Assembly (NCBI RefSeq): GCF_026213295.1
Contig: NC_079417.1
Coordinates: forward strand, 9,741,511-9,805,510
DNA: 64,000 nt
Origin: Gadus chalcogrammus
Lineage: Eukaryota > Chordata > Actinopteri > Gadiformes > Gadidae
Reading direction: 5' to 3'
The notes beneath the pieces are model-generated. The model was given only the letters and a program-made list of their open reading frames with translations, had not been told where the DNA came from and searched no databases. Positions within the stretch are counted from its first letter, which is position 1. The number at the start of each line of letters is the position of its first letter. Shown here piece by piece: positions 15,427 through 27,545 of this stretch. The translations under genes were made by a program, and so were the position numbers.

Positions 15427-15427
15427 C
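15383..15427. repeat. (TA)n tract
   Basis: Imperfect TA repeat just downstream of the triple hairpin cluster. Confidence 0.9.
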
Positions 15428-16555
15428 TACACACCTTGTTTCAAGGAAAGTGCAAGGTGAATTTCATCTATTAATTTCAAACTGGTGCACTGGTGATCTC
15501 TATTGATATCTGCCACATCCCTGCAGGCCTTTTATCAGCCCCCAAACAGGAAATGAAGGAACCTTAAACTGAAGTGTTATCCATTTACGAAGCCTTTTTT
15601 TATCATGAAATTGAATTTAAAAAAAACAACAACACTCAGAGCTCGGGCCATTGATTTCCTCCAGTTTTTTTTGTATCTAACTTTTTGGAAATGAAAAACA
15701 ACATGTAGATGTAAGGACTTAATACAGCCTCTGCTTATTTCACTCCCACTTTGTTTATAATAACATAACTGTCAATGCTTGGCCCTAGTTTGTTTCTGAA
15801 AGCCTGGGACGCAAAAATCCATCACCCATTAAAGTCAGCAAAATTATACTCATTTCGTGGCAGAGATGGAAGCGAGAAGAAACACAGCAGCACAAAAGGT
15901 TTAATAATAAGGGAATAAAGGCCGAGGCGGTTGAAATTGCTAATATGTCGTCCCTGGCATGATTGGTGTGTTTTGCTGACATTTTCTTTGAGTGCCTCAG
16001 GATATACATATGCCCTCCTGATTACAAAGGTGGGAGATTAAAACCGCAAAGTATGTTATCCGTATCGACATCAAAGTGTTTATAAGGTCACAACCATTGC
16101 GTTCGGCAATCGATAACCAATTTTGGAGGTCAGATTGAACATTTATTTTCGACAAGCGGAGGCCAGGCCAATTTGTATCCAAGAAAGTACGAGAACTAAA
16201 CATAGTCAGGCCATTCTGCAGTACAAACATAATTGTTATATTTCCTTTAGTGCAAGACATAAAATGTAAAAAATATTTTCGAGGCTTAACATATGTATAT
16301 TGGGTATATTCTATATGATCCTACTGGATTTAAATGTAACATCTTATCTAACTGAATTATCCGTCTTATATTATCCTCAAGCCCCCAGTTTGTCTCGTCC
16401 TTCAGCCTGAATGCCATCCCAAGGTCATGCACTGCGCACGCTGGTGTAATGGGCAGCTGAGTGGAAATGGCCTTCACCCGTTCTTGATGTTGGGGTCCAC
16501 CATGCAAATGAAGGGGTGGATGCTTCTCCATACATTTCTATCGAGTGTGTCGTGA
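15428..16555. other. No gene seen apart from the 53-bp repeat copy
   Basis: AT-rich sequence. The only notable element is the second copy of the exact 53-bp repeat at 16173-16225. Confidence 0.55.
16173..16225 (+). repeat. 53-bp exact dispersed repeat, copy 2
   Basis: Identical to 15263-15315 over 53 bp and in the same orientation, 910 bp downstream. The flanking sequence is unrelated, and neither half-hairpin is completed here. On the minus strand both copies encode the string LQNGLTMFSSRTFLDT, but no protein family is recognised. Confidence 0.95.
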
Positions 16556-16587
16556 CCATCTAACTGAGAGGAGTTGGACTACATGTA

Positions 16588-17113
16588 TGGCGCGTTTCCA
16601 CTGCAGGGTGCGGAACGGATCGGTTCGCAAAGGTGCGGGTCGGGTCGCGTTTCCACCGCCAAAAGTGGGCGTGACCCGGACTTTGCCGTACCCGTTCCGG
16701 CCCCATTCTCGGGACTCCTCCGTTGCAGTACCCAAAACGAGACCAGACGCCTGAAAGGGTCCCGTGAAATTCGAGCTACACCCCCCCTCCGTTGATTGGT
16801 CGACAGAATCGTCACTTCCGGGTGACGCGGGAATAAAAACAAACAAACAGTAGCCTCGAGGTATTATTCTTTACAATTAACATGTCGCGTAAAAAGCTTG
16901 CTTGGGCGAACAAGGAGGTGGAGACGTTCGTCTGCATTCTTGGGGAGGAAGACGTTGTTTACGTAGCTGCCGCGGCGATCGACATCCGGCCTACCACAAA
17001 GGGTACTGTCGGCAGTGGAAACGCGACCTCGGAACTGAGCTGGGCTATACCGCCCCCTCCCTACCGCACCTTTGCGATCCGATCCGTTCCGCACCCTGCA
17101 GTGGAAAAGCGGC
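16588..17113. mobile_element. Non-autonomous PIF/Harbinger-like element (MITE), 526 bp
   Basis: Long terminal inverted repeats. The left end begins GGCGCGTTTCCACTGCAGGG (16589-16608) and continues GTGCGGAACGGATCGG. The right end is its inverse at about 17066-17113, with two mismatches in the first 12 bp. GTA occurs directly before (16585-16587) and after (17114-17116), compatible with a 3-bp target duplication. The interior carries an internally deleted Myb/SANT-like reading frame. High CpG content sets it off from its surroundings. Confidence 0.65.
16882..17010 (+). pseudogene. Myb/SANT-like protein N-terminus, Harbinger-type remnant
   Basis: The frame MSRKKLAWANKEVETFVCIL followed by GEED resembles the first helix of the Myb/SANT-like DNA-binding protein encoded by PIF/Harbinger elements (W-x-x-KEVETFL-x-x-I-x-E). 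After about residue 24 the similarity is lost and the frame runs into the right inverted repeat, as expected for an internal deletion derivative. It is not a working gene. Confidence 0.5.
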
Positions 17114-18019
17114 GTAGTGTACCAAAGTGGTCCTCCATGCGCGCACCTGCTCCTTGAGAGTCCTACTCCTCTCAGTTAGATGACAGACACACTTCTAATG
17201 CGACTGTGTCATTTGTGTATTTGTGTTCTCCGCTTGCCGGTGAGCTCTCGATGAAGGCTTCTTTTCTTGTTGTCAAGTGGAAAGGTCACAGTGCCCGACC
17301 CCTTTAGGATCCGCGCTACATGAGTTGCAATGAGATCCTCGCCCCAGGGGACTGGTCCTGGCCTTAATCCAGGGTGTTTTGCCATTTGCATGTGTCTCCA
17401 TTCAATTTATATCATCTTTCTTTGGAAAAAAGTTTGAGAGGGGAATAGTTCATAGGGTTAATGTAGGCAAACAAAAAGCGTACCTACAGGGGGAAGACTG
17501 AGTGACGAGAGACAGCGGGACTCCTGTTCATGGGGGTGAAGAGGAGTATAGGGGATGTGTGGAGGAGGGTCAGCAGGGCCAGCTGGTAAAAGGGTAATGA
17601 ACCCAGGTAAAGACAGCTGCTGCAGGTCGTTATGAGATAGCTGCCAGGTGGGCTTTAGTGAAGCCGGTGCCACGTTACCCCAGGGATGAACATCTGAGCC
17701 CTTTACCATACTGAACAGGTGCTTAAAATACAGATCTAGGCCCAGGGAATGTCACTGAACCCTTCTCTTCCACTGTATCACATTAACAATGATGCCTTGA
17801 ATGTTTAACTCTGATGGCATGTGGGAGCATTTTTCCTCTTAGATCTCAGTCTCACCGTTAATAAAAAAAAAAGAAGCCAGTGGTAAATTGCATCAATGTA
17901 GGCCAAAAGGCTTTAGGCATGATATTATTGCAACATGAACCAATTCTAAGCCATAGTATGTGGGTCACTGTGCTCAGCGTCGCGTTTACATAGCCAGCGC
18001 AGAGAGAGCTAAATTAAGC

Positions 18020-18022
<3 letters not shown>

Positions 18023-18056
<34 letters not shown>
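18023..18056. repeat. (CT)17 microsatellite
   Basis: Pure CT for 34 bp. Confidence 0.95.
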
Positions 18057-18061
<5 letters not shown>

Positions 18062-20418
18062 TTATGGTCATGTGCATGCATATCATCAGAAAGTCATCAC
18101 AAGTGGAGTGCAATTCAGTGCAATCACGACCAATCAAAGGCGTGGGGATGAACTCAATCAGCCCCAGATTGTGCAAACCACAGCATTCTCCATCAACTTT
18201 GTCTTGATGAACTGCAGCATGAGATCACAGGGTCCCCAGCAGGGCTTGTTAGACTATTGCAGATGTTGTTGTAGTGGTTCTAATTAAACAGCAGGCCATT
18301 TTCCAGCTGCTTTACCAAAAACCAAGTTCTTTTAACATAAATAGCATTCCATAAATGGAAATTCTACATTTATCCTAGAGGTTTTGAGCGCAAATTAATG
18401 TGAATTCCTACCTGTTCTTCATGCCTACCAAAAGTTTTTGTCACTCGTTTTTCTTTATAAAATATGTATACTTTGGAAAATTCAACTGTCGAATGGCATC
18501 AGAGGAAAACATCAGCAATGCGTTACAATGTTGTTTATAATTATATCTTCCAATCTATGTAAGATATTCCCAGTTTCATTGTTGACATAGAAAGTGGAGC
18601 TAATTAAAATGATTATTAAAGGCTCAAAGCCCTTTCCTTCACATGGATTTATTGCAATTAGCGGAAAAACAACTTTGATTTCTAAATTTATGATGCATTG
18701 TTGGGTCTAATTGGTATTCAGGCTGTCAGATATTTTGTCTTGAACAATTTCCTTCCTCATTTTTCAAACATGCAGAAGAAGAATTGTTTTTTGACAAAGT
18801 GTAAAACGCACACATAAACAATGTATCCATTGCATACACACATGTGTCCGACTATTCAGATACTCTCTGCTAACACATAACACAAATGAAATCACAGGAC
18901 ATAACTGACAAGAGATCTGAGATCAGTGCACATGTTGTTATAGATACGTTATGAAGGTTGCAGTTTTTAACCCAGCAAGACACGCCCCCATGATAGATTG
19001 ATCTTAACTCGCGTCATAATGAATTTGCTACTTCACTATCTCCCGTTTGCGGTAAAGATCAATGGGTTGAATCAATAACATCCTTGCCTTGTTTCCAACA
19101 AAGAGATTTTTTTTCTTTCCCAGCTGAATCTATGATTGGCAAAGAATAAGGCATGTATGGGCACTCTTGACATCCACGAGCTAAAGCTTGATTCCCTTAG
19201 CTTGGAACTCAAGCATGTTACAAAGTGAAAAAATACTTAATTGATTACACTTTGTTGCCTTGCATCTTAATTTGTCCAATCTGTAAAATACTTTCATGTC
19301 AGAAATAATATTGAGTCATTTCACATGTGTGTCTGTTAAGTCATTTTAGCCACTCACCTTGCATTCATGTGGCAGTAGCATGTACATAACACACATGATT
19401 TACGAATTCAAATTTGCAACAAAAGCACTCTAGCACCCCCAGAGGTGACCGACGGTTTAAGTTGGTATTAAACACCAGGGAGAATCTCACCCCATTATGT
19501 AAAACATCTGTAGAATACCCAAATTCATCGCCAGTCCCTCTTAAATCTTCCTGAAAATCCCATTATCAGGATCCATCTATCAGGGAGATGGGTATGAGGG
19601 AAGGAGGAGGCAGAGATAAGTTACAGGCCATACTCTTTTAACCCTTTTTTCCATTAGCAATGTAATTAATACCAGCACAGAGGCATCTGCTGATTAAATG
19701 GTTCCAAAGCACTAGGAAAGATGGGAAGGTAAAGGGGGAAAACCTGCAGATTCAATCCTACAAGCCTACTATGACCCCTTGTTTGTTTTTGTCTCCGATA
19801 ATCGTTGTTATTTTTTTGTAATCATAGCAGGAATTTAACAGAATAGTATATTGAGTGTATTGTATTCAGCTACCATGAAGCCTTGTTCATTGGGCTGTAC
19901 TACATATACTTGGTTTATTGTGGCCACATCCATTACCAACAACCAATGTTGGTTTCCATTTCCCAGTGTAAGAAACAACCTGCGCCTTCACCGAATGGGG
20001 GCTTCGAGCGTCGGCTTATTCCGGTGAGGGACTGAGCATACCCAGACATTCCAGTCACTCCGGGGTTCTTAAGCACCTGAAAAACTTCCATCCGACATCC
20101 CGGAAACTAACAAATTGAGCCTGTGATCAATTTAGCAGAGAAATGACCCGTGTGCTTGTTTGGATGTTTACGAGCACTGCCAGGCCGTTGCTGCTGGGGT
20201 AACCCATAACGGCAGCTTTGAGCAGGGGAACAGGGAAGGTCAGTCCCCCACTGGAGGCAGATGAATAGTCTGTGCAGCAGCAAGGTCCTCTTCCACCTCC
20301 TTTTTGTTGTGCTGAATCGATGGAGCCGAGAGAGACAACGTTACAAAGATAAGATCTTTTTTGCCTATCTGCCTGGATGACACATAATCGGTGCTAATAC
20401 GCAGTCCCTTCTGTTGGT

Positions 20419-20462
20419 TCCTTTATACCGACACTCCCGTACGGGAGTGTCGGTATAAAGGA
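20419..20462. repeat. 44-bp perfect palindrome
   Basis: Left half TCCTTTATACCGACACTCCC followed by GT (20419-20440) is matched exactly by its reverse complement (20441-20462), with no spacer. The symmetry stops abruptly on both sides. Confidence 0.95.
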
Positions 20463-22483
20463 CCCTGGCACTGAGGAACTGCCATGTGGGGAGCAGCCCA
20501 AAGCATGGCATAACGGGGATCACCGATTGCATGTTTATGGATGGGCTGCAGCCGTCCGATGCAGAAGAACACACACTTGTTTACTTACAGGATGAATGTC
20601 AAACCGTTAGGAGAAGTAACCTTTATTTATTCTACTCAACACATGCTGACATCAGGGATAATACCAGAAGATATACAAGGCAGACCAGACGATAAACAAG
20701 AACGTTACCTTGACAAATGCGTGATCTCTTTCTCTTTATTCAATGATCAACATAAAACTTGGAGAAGGTAATAGAACAATAAGGTATATTGTGTGTCTGT
20801 TAAACAGGGGGGAAATATTTCTTGGAAAGTCATTGTTTATACATTTTTGTCATAAGGTGTTATTATGCAATTTGTATGAAAATGAAAAGTAGTAGATTTT
20901 TTGATGAAAAAACAAAGACATGCAATGTCTTATAAAAAATATGTATTTTTATTCATAGATAAAGATGATAAATAATACTGGATACAAGATATACAGATAA
21001 TGGGAGAGACCATCACACACAAGTACACACATACACTTTACTTTAATACTGAGAAACACAGATAAATCTGACTTTAAAATGTTGTTATGGGTTGTGACAA
21101 CATAATAAGTACATGCTTAAGAGATGATCCTTAGAGGTGCACAATTTAGTTGCACAGAGCAGAACGAACAGAAATGAATTTAGCATTCATCCGTACGTTT
21201 TAATTACTGTATAATCCCGTAAAACCGGTGTTTTCGTGACCTTAGAATGAGTTCAGTATACAGTATCTACATAGGGAATCGCCGCCATATTACTACAGTA
21301 GCCCAGAAGAGAGAAAAGGCTCAGAGAGTATGTGTTTTTAATTTATAATCATAATAACTATCTTACTCATAACCCTTGTCCTATAATTGTACATTCTATA
21401 TAACTAAATATCCTCTTATCGTCGTAATCTTTCAAAAGATGCTCATCACTAGCTTCTTGGCTAATCAGTGCTGTCATAGACGATAAAATCCTTTCGGAAG
21501 TACCTACTGGCCCTTAACAGGCCAGTACAGGCCACGGTAGTTGGCATCCTAAGTCGAGCGAGGGGAGGTATTCCACTAGATGGCTCTTAATATTACACAC
21601 TGCACCTTTTAGTGAGTTTAACACGCCACGCTGTGCAACCGGCAAAAACGACTCTGTGAAAACCTTTCCATTTCATGTATTTCGTTTTTTATTCAAGGGT
21701 TTATTACTTAGAAGGTGAACACACTGCGCTAGAATACAGTTTAGGCTGCATCAACTGGGCTCACTAAATTGTTATATGCATGGAGCCGGTGCTTGCTGGG
21801 TGGGGTTAGTCATGGGTTAACAAGCATTCCAAGCAGCCAAGCACACAAATCAAGTAGCATGAATTCTTTAAGAGCAGGGGCGATACAGACTGCTGACTGC
21901 ATAGTTCCTGCACTTGAAATTTACCGGCCTATTTAGTAGATGTGTGATTGGATGAATGCTCATGAAAAAAATAATCTATTGGGGAAATCAGATGACTTGG
22001 AGTGCTGCTTTGAACACGCTGATGCAAACTTATACCTATTCTCGTTTCTATTGCCTTCGACAAAGGCTTGTCAAGTAAAATAAAACACATCAGGCTGCCC
22101 TGTGCACTCTTGGCGTCCCACACTAGGCTGTAACAAACACTCGTTTTAAGTCACACTATTTATTCACTCAACATGTTTTCCATCAATAGCCATAACCTAT
22201 CCAACATGTATTAAACCCTACAGCCGTTGAGCATATTGCTTTCATTAATACATATACAGTAGGACTCTGTAAATCACATTAAAACACACCACACACACAC
22301 ACCACCACCACATGAAGTAGCCTACTGCAGGGACGAGACAGCGTGTCTCATTCTTAGCTCTCAGTCTATCCCCCTCACCCACCTACGCTGGAACAGTTTG
22401 CAGGGGAGCTGGAGCCAAGCCCAGTGTGGAGTGGGTGCAAAACACGAAGACGGCTTGAATGAGACACCAGTTTGTTGCAAGCA

Positions 22484-22588
22484 CTCACACACGCACGCAC
22501 GCACGCACGCACCGGCACACAAACACACAGACACACAGACAAACACATGTACATACACACACAGACACACACGCACAAACGCACACAC
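22484..22588. repeat. Imperfect CA/GCAC tract
   Basis: Short (GCAC)n followed by CA tracts with AAAC, GACA and TACA variants. Confidence 0.9.
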
Positions 22589-23010
22589 GTCATTTACGCC
22601 GACATGAAATGTACGTTCACCAATCATTTTGTAAGCTCTTTTCCTTCCATTAATTTTGGCCAGGGGGAGGACCACAGAGGACTGTACAAACGCAACGGAG
22701 CCTGCCAAGCAAGCCAGGAATAAAACTCAGATTTGCAGAGCAGTGAGTGACAGTTAAATGATTTCCCTATGTGACATTTATAACATTACAGCAACCGAAT
22801 GTCTTGCTCCGGTGCACAGGTTTAGAGGCGTAGGTGACTGAGGAGGTGTGAGCACATCGTCGACCCAGCAATACACTGTGATCAAACACACGCAGAGGCC
22901 CCGGCGCTGTATTCCAATGAGAGTCCAATAACTCATCCCAAGCCGACTGAGAAACAGTCACACTCAATACACACACGCACGCACATACACACACAAACAC
23001 CCATGTGCAC

Positions 23011-23177
<167 letters not shown>

Positions 23178-23988
23178 TAAACACATAGTTGACAGCTTTT
23201 TGTAGTGGGATGTCATCATTTTCTTTCAAAGGTGTCCCTTGGTACAAAAGCCTAAATGTCAGGTGCGGTAGTCAATTTGGCAGTTTATGCATCAGAGCAT
23301 ACAATGGAAACCAAAGTGGACTGTTGTATTGACTTCAATATTCACAGCATAGCATCCTCAGGTCTGGGAAGAAGCAGAACATTTGTAGTATTACAAAAAA
23401 CATATTTTATGGAGTTTGACACTTTCCTTTTTAGAAGTGACAACTCAGCAAAGCAATTTTATTTAAATCTGGTAAAAAGTTTTGCCAGCGTCAAGCTGTA
23501 GAAGAATCTAACACTTTCATCTTTAACACATCTAATCATTCATCTGAAACATCCATTTATATCTTTGTCTGTCATTCCAAGTTGTATCGCACCTTAAGGT
23601 CCCTGGATCCGCAGGTTCAATCTTCTTTCAATGTTTTCAAATGAATGTTTCAATTTAATTAGATTTCATTTAATTTTGGTATACGTACAGTTTGCAATAT
23701 CATTATGATCATCATTATTACTTAGCATATAATTCTCGCTCTCAAATTTATCCCATAAATTATACAGTTTTAATATCACTGGAGCTTCGATTACAAATGC
23801 ATCCTTAAAAACCCTCCATGATCATTTGCGCTCATTTAATTTATATTGGAAGAAGAAATTGATTTCCTACTATCAGGGATGGGAAACTTAATTCTTGGAG
23901 CAACAGACTGTGTCTGGTGGATGAAAATAAGACACTTGAATTAAATATTTTCTGTTATGGCAATGAAGAACAAAGAAGTACACGAGTA

Positions 23989-24200
23989 TTCAAGATTCAA
24001 GATTCAAGATGCTTTATTTATCCCGGGGGAAATTATTGTGCAACAGTTACAATACAAAGGTGGAAAAGTAATACAGGGTTAGAGTTAAAATAGAAAATAG
24101 ATGGAAGTAAAATAAGTACAAACTAAATAAGTGAAAAGGAGCGATTAGATAAAAGTGGTATTAGTGGTAAAAGTGGTAAAGTGATAAATAAATATTATAG
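23989..24200 (-). mobile_element. Retroelement-like 3' tail with TTCAAGA repeats (reverse orientation)
   Basis: Three tandem copies of TTCAAGA (about 23989-24009), then GCTTTATTTATCCCGGGGGA and AAATTATTGTG. Read on the minus strand this is the familiar fish repeat end (ggga-AATAAAG-ATCTTGAATCTTGAA). An A/G-rich body continues to about 24200. The family is not determined. Confidence 0.4.
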
Positions 24201-24576
24201 AAGCAATTATAAAAGCAATCTATGCTTTGTAATATAGATGTAAATATATATTTAATGTATCTTATTTACATATTTGAATGATTATTCTCCAGAAACCCCC
24301 TTACGAAAATTGTACAATCCGCAGCGTGAAGCGAACACCTCTCCAAAGACAGAACGGTATTGTTGGGCTTGCAACATAAAGAAGCAATATCGTGATTTGA
24401 TTGTACCCTACCCACAAAGAAAAACAAATAAACCTAATCTTCACTGTTCAATGTGTTTTGCTAAATGGACTGCATTTATCTGTAGTTATATATATATATA
24501 TAAATAGTTTTCTCCCCATAGCTGTAGAGTAGATAATGGTAGATGGTATACGTCAAAGTTGTAAACATCAATAGTT

Positions 24577-24627
24577 TTCTATTATTAGTATTCTAATAAT
24601 AGAATACTATTCTATTACTAGTATTCT
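24577..24627. repeat. Two overlapping hairpins
   Basis: A 12-bp stem (24577-24588 with 24593-24604, loop TATT) overlaps a 9-bp stem AGAATACTA/TAGTATTCT (24601-24609 and 24619-24627). Both are perfect and AT-rich. Confidence 0.8.
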
Positions 24628-25594
24628 ATCCTACTGCTATTCCAACAAGCGCTTCATTGTCTGCCTCATGTTTTGCCAACAAGATGAAGAAGAAACCAGA
24701 ACTTTTTACAGAACTTAACTTATATTTTGGTCCCCCGTTCAGCCAGCTGGTTTGACACATTTACCCAACATTTGCTAATTTCAAACCCTGCCTACATTAG
24801 GAAACATTTCCTTTGAGAACAGGTAGCCCCTCAACATGGTATCACAGCAGACTTAAAGGTGAAGAATTAGAAAAAAAAGACAGTGTAAAATGATATGGTG
24901 TGTGTGTGTGTGTGTGTGTGGGGATGTATTTGTTTATTTGTATGTGTATGAAATTGATTGAGAGAGTTTGGTTGTTATGATTCCTTTTCCGTGTTTACAT
25001 TGCACAATGGGAAATTCTCTGACAAGCTAACAAACACAAGCACACACCGAGCCAGTTGGGCAAATAAACTCACCTGGAAGTCGAAGACAGGGATAACTCT
25101 CTCAATATTCATTTGAATCGTATTTCACAATTACACTGACACAATTGAATAACTTGGCTTAAGCAATATTGGTAGTCCCAAGGTTGAGCCCCAAACACCT
25201 AAGGCATGCATGCCGAAACACGGACCGAAGTTGTTTGTGAAATGTGTATTCAATTGTCCTCAGATATCCTGCGCTAATGATGTTTAACGAAATGATGACA
25301 AACACAGAGCCTTCACTTTCTCTACTTCTCCAAGTTGGGGGAAAAAGGTCTTCCGATGCAACCCCCAGCAATCTCTATCTTAAACAATCAATAACGTTCT
25401 GACCCGGGTTGTTCTTTCGAGTCACCGAGAGTGATCTAGGTAATAGCTTTTTAGCTCCTTGGAGACCATGGCAAATCAACCTTGTAATGTGAAAGGAAAG
25501 TACGAAAGTCTAGGAGGGGGGGTGTTGGGGGTGAAGAGGACAGCTTAATTTTGACCCCAACTCTCCAAAGGCCTCAGGTCCCTGGTTCTGTCAA

Positions 25595-25887
25595 GGGGGG
25601 GGGGGGGGGGGGGGGGATGATGTGACTGCAAGACGAGTACCCGCAGTCCTGGATCACAGTCACAGTATCTGTGAGCCCATGAAGCATTGATGAGAACTTG
25701 GTCAGGTGGTGTGAATAAAAAATAGAAGAGGCCGTTGCACGAACTGCAGTGACTGCAATTCGTTTCTGGTGGATGTCATTCAGGTACGTGTTCTTGGGGG
25801 GAAGGGGAAGGGGAAGGGGAGAGGGGGGGGGGGGGGGGGGGGTTGACAAATGACAGGTGTCAGTTTAACAGGTGGGGGGGGGGGGGG
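25595..25887. repeat. Cluster of three poly-G runs
   Basis: Runs of 22 G (25595-25616), 20 G (25823-25842, preceded by GGGGAA repeats) and 14 G (25874-25887) lie within 293 bp on the same strand. Confidence 0.95.
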
Positions 25888-26464
25888 TATGGGGATGGTT
25901 TGTTTCTACATAGGGCCCATTACCGATGTAGTGAACCTGATTTGTGTGGATGCCGACAGACCGATTCTTAGCATGAAGATATAAATGCAAGAGGACTCGT
26001 CTGTCTAAGATAGTTCTCATTGGACCGAAAAACGGAAACATGAGAGACCTATCACTTTCATTTCCCCATGGGCCCAAGTTGATCTTCCTTCACAGTTTGT
26101 TAAGCAGAACCGATGCAATGGTTGGTACCGATGTCATCCAAAACAAGTTTGACAAGTGAAGCTGCAAACCCTCGGAAATCAAACGGAGAATATAAAATGA
26201 ACATTATTTTCTGCATGTGTGTCTCTGCATGCGTCCTGTGTTTATCGGCAGTTCAGTCTGTCACAGTAATGGTCCGTACGGACAAGATAATAGTCTGCGT
26301 GTCGGTTTGTTCTGTATTGTAAATACCTCTTTCTCTTTTTTTGGACTCTTTGTCATTGTTTCTTCAATTTAAACGATATTTCCAGATCTTAATTGCTCAC
26401 ATATTCATGAACTGATCCTTCTGGTTCACTTTCTGAAGCCTTGGCAGCCTGTCACTTTCACTAT

Positions 26465-26790
26465 AGCTCCTTCAGTTTAACCCTCCCTCAATTTAACTCT
26501 TCCTCAATCCAGCTCCCTTGAGTTTACTATCAATATAATCCAACTCCCCAATCCATCTCTCTCACTCAATCCAACCCCCTCAATCCAACTCCCTCAATCC
26601 AGCTCCATCAATCTAACTTCCTCAATCTAACTCCTTCAATCTAACCCCATCATTCTAACTCCATCAATCTAACTCCTTCTATCTAACTCCATCAATCTAA
26701 CTCCTTCAATCTAACCCCATCATTCTAACTCCATCAATCCAACTCCTTCAATCTAACCCCATCAATCTAACTCTCTCAATCTCACTTCCT
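26465..26790. repeat. Degenerate 14-bp minisatellite
   Basis: Repeats of ATCAATCTAACTCC-type units, increasingly regular from about 26590. A higher-order unit of about 42 bp (with CATTCTAACTCC) is repeated around 26625-26770. Confidence 0.85.
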
Positions 26791-27285
26791 AAAAAGTGGT
26801 TGCAAACTTAAATGTTCAATACCTTATGAGTTATTATTATTGCAAAATCATCTATCATATTTGCTTTGGGAATATTTATTCATGTCACTCAGATGTTCCA
26901 CCCCTTAGGTGTTTGCCCTGGATAATGAATCCATCTTTTAGAAACACTTATATATTATTAATCTTGCAGTGACCGTAAAACAAACTTCTGAATATGGATA
27001 CAAAATCTGATTTTTGTATTCCTTCAGAGTCCTAAACACCTTGCAGTTTCCTAAAACGGTTTGCTAGGATCAACAGTTTGGTTATAATTAAATAAAAAAT
27101 TTCAAGCCCAAATCATGAACAATTATTAAACAAAATAATTACAAAACAAAATGTATTACATATCTCTAAATAAAGAACTCCACTGTGTGTTTAAACAATA
27201 ACAATCATGATCATGCAATTATTATGATTAAAACAAGTGGGTGGAAGAAAATATTAAAAAATATTAAAAATAATTTGAAATTATT

Positions 27286-27288
<3 letters not shown>

Positions 27289-27378
<90 letters not shown>
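27289..27378. repeat. (TG)n microsatellite
   Basis: 90 bp of pure TG followed by degenerate TG/CG sequence. Confidence 0.97.
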
Positions 27379-27379
<1 letters not shown>

Positions 27380-27479
27380 GGCGTGCGTGCGTGTGTCTAG
27401 GTTTCTGTGTCTGTCTGTTTTTCTGTTTGTGTCTGTGAGTCTAACTAAAAACATGGAATCCATTATCTACGGCAACAAT

Positions 27480-27545
27480 CTTTTGCTACCAGACATAATG
27501 TTCTGGGTTCGATCCCCAATGTCTACACTTGCCATACTAAGCCTC
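27480..27545 (+). mobile_element. Possible tRNA-derived SINE fragment
   Basis: GGTTCGATCCC (27506-27516) matches the pol III box B consensus, followed by CAATGTCTACA. A clear box A is not seen upstream, so only the 3' half of a tRNA-like head may remain. A related sequence occurs near 37.7 kb. Confidence 0.3.

Larger units (their letters stand above)
16556..17183. repeat. Outer inverted repeat enclosing the Harbinger-like MITE
   Basis: CATCTAACTGAGAGGAGT with TGGACT after it (16557-16580) is repeated in inverse orientation at about 17158-17183 (AGTCCTACTCCTCTCAGTTA, then GATG), with one mismatch. The MITE ends lie 8 bp and about 45 bp inside these arms, so this is an older palindrome interrupted by the MITE or a second, outer pair of element ends. 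Confidence 0.75.
17184..22483. other. Gene-free AT-rich block
   Basis: Apart from one (CT)17 tract and the 44-bp palindrome, no mobile element, long frame or RNA gene is recognised. Long runs without repeats (18.3-20.3 kb) are the kind of place where conserved non-coding elements may lie, but conservation cannot be judged from one sequence. Confidence 0.5.

Noticed and set aside
20365..20695. Open frames crossing the 44-bp palindrome on both strands
   Set aside because: They arise from the palindrome symmetry and have no domain.
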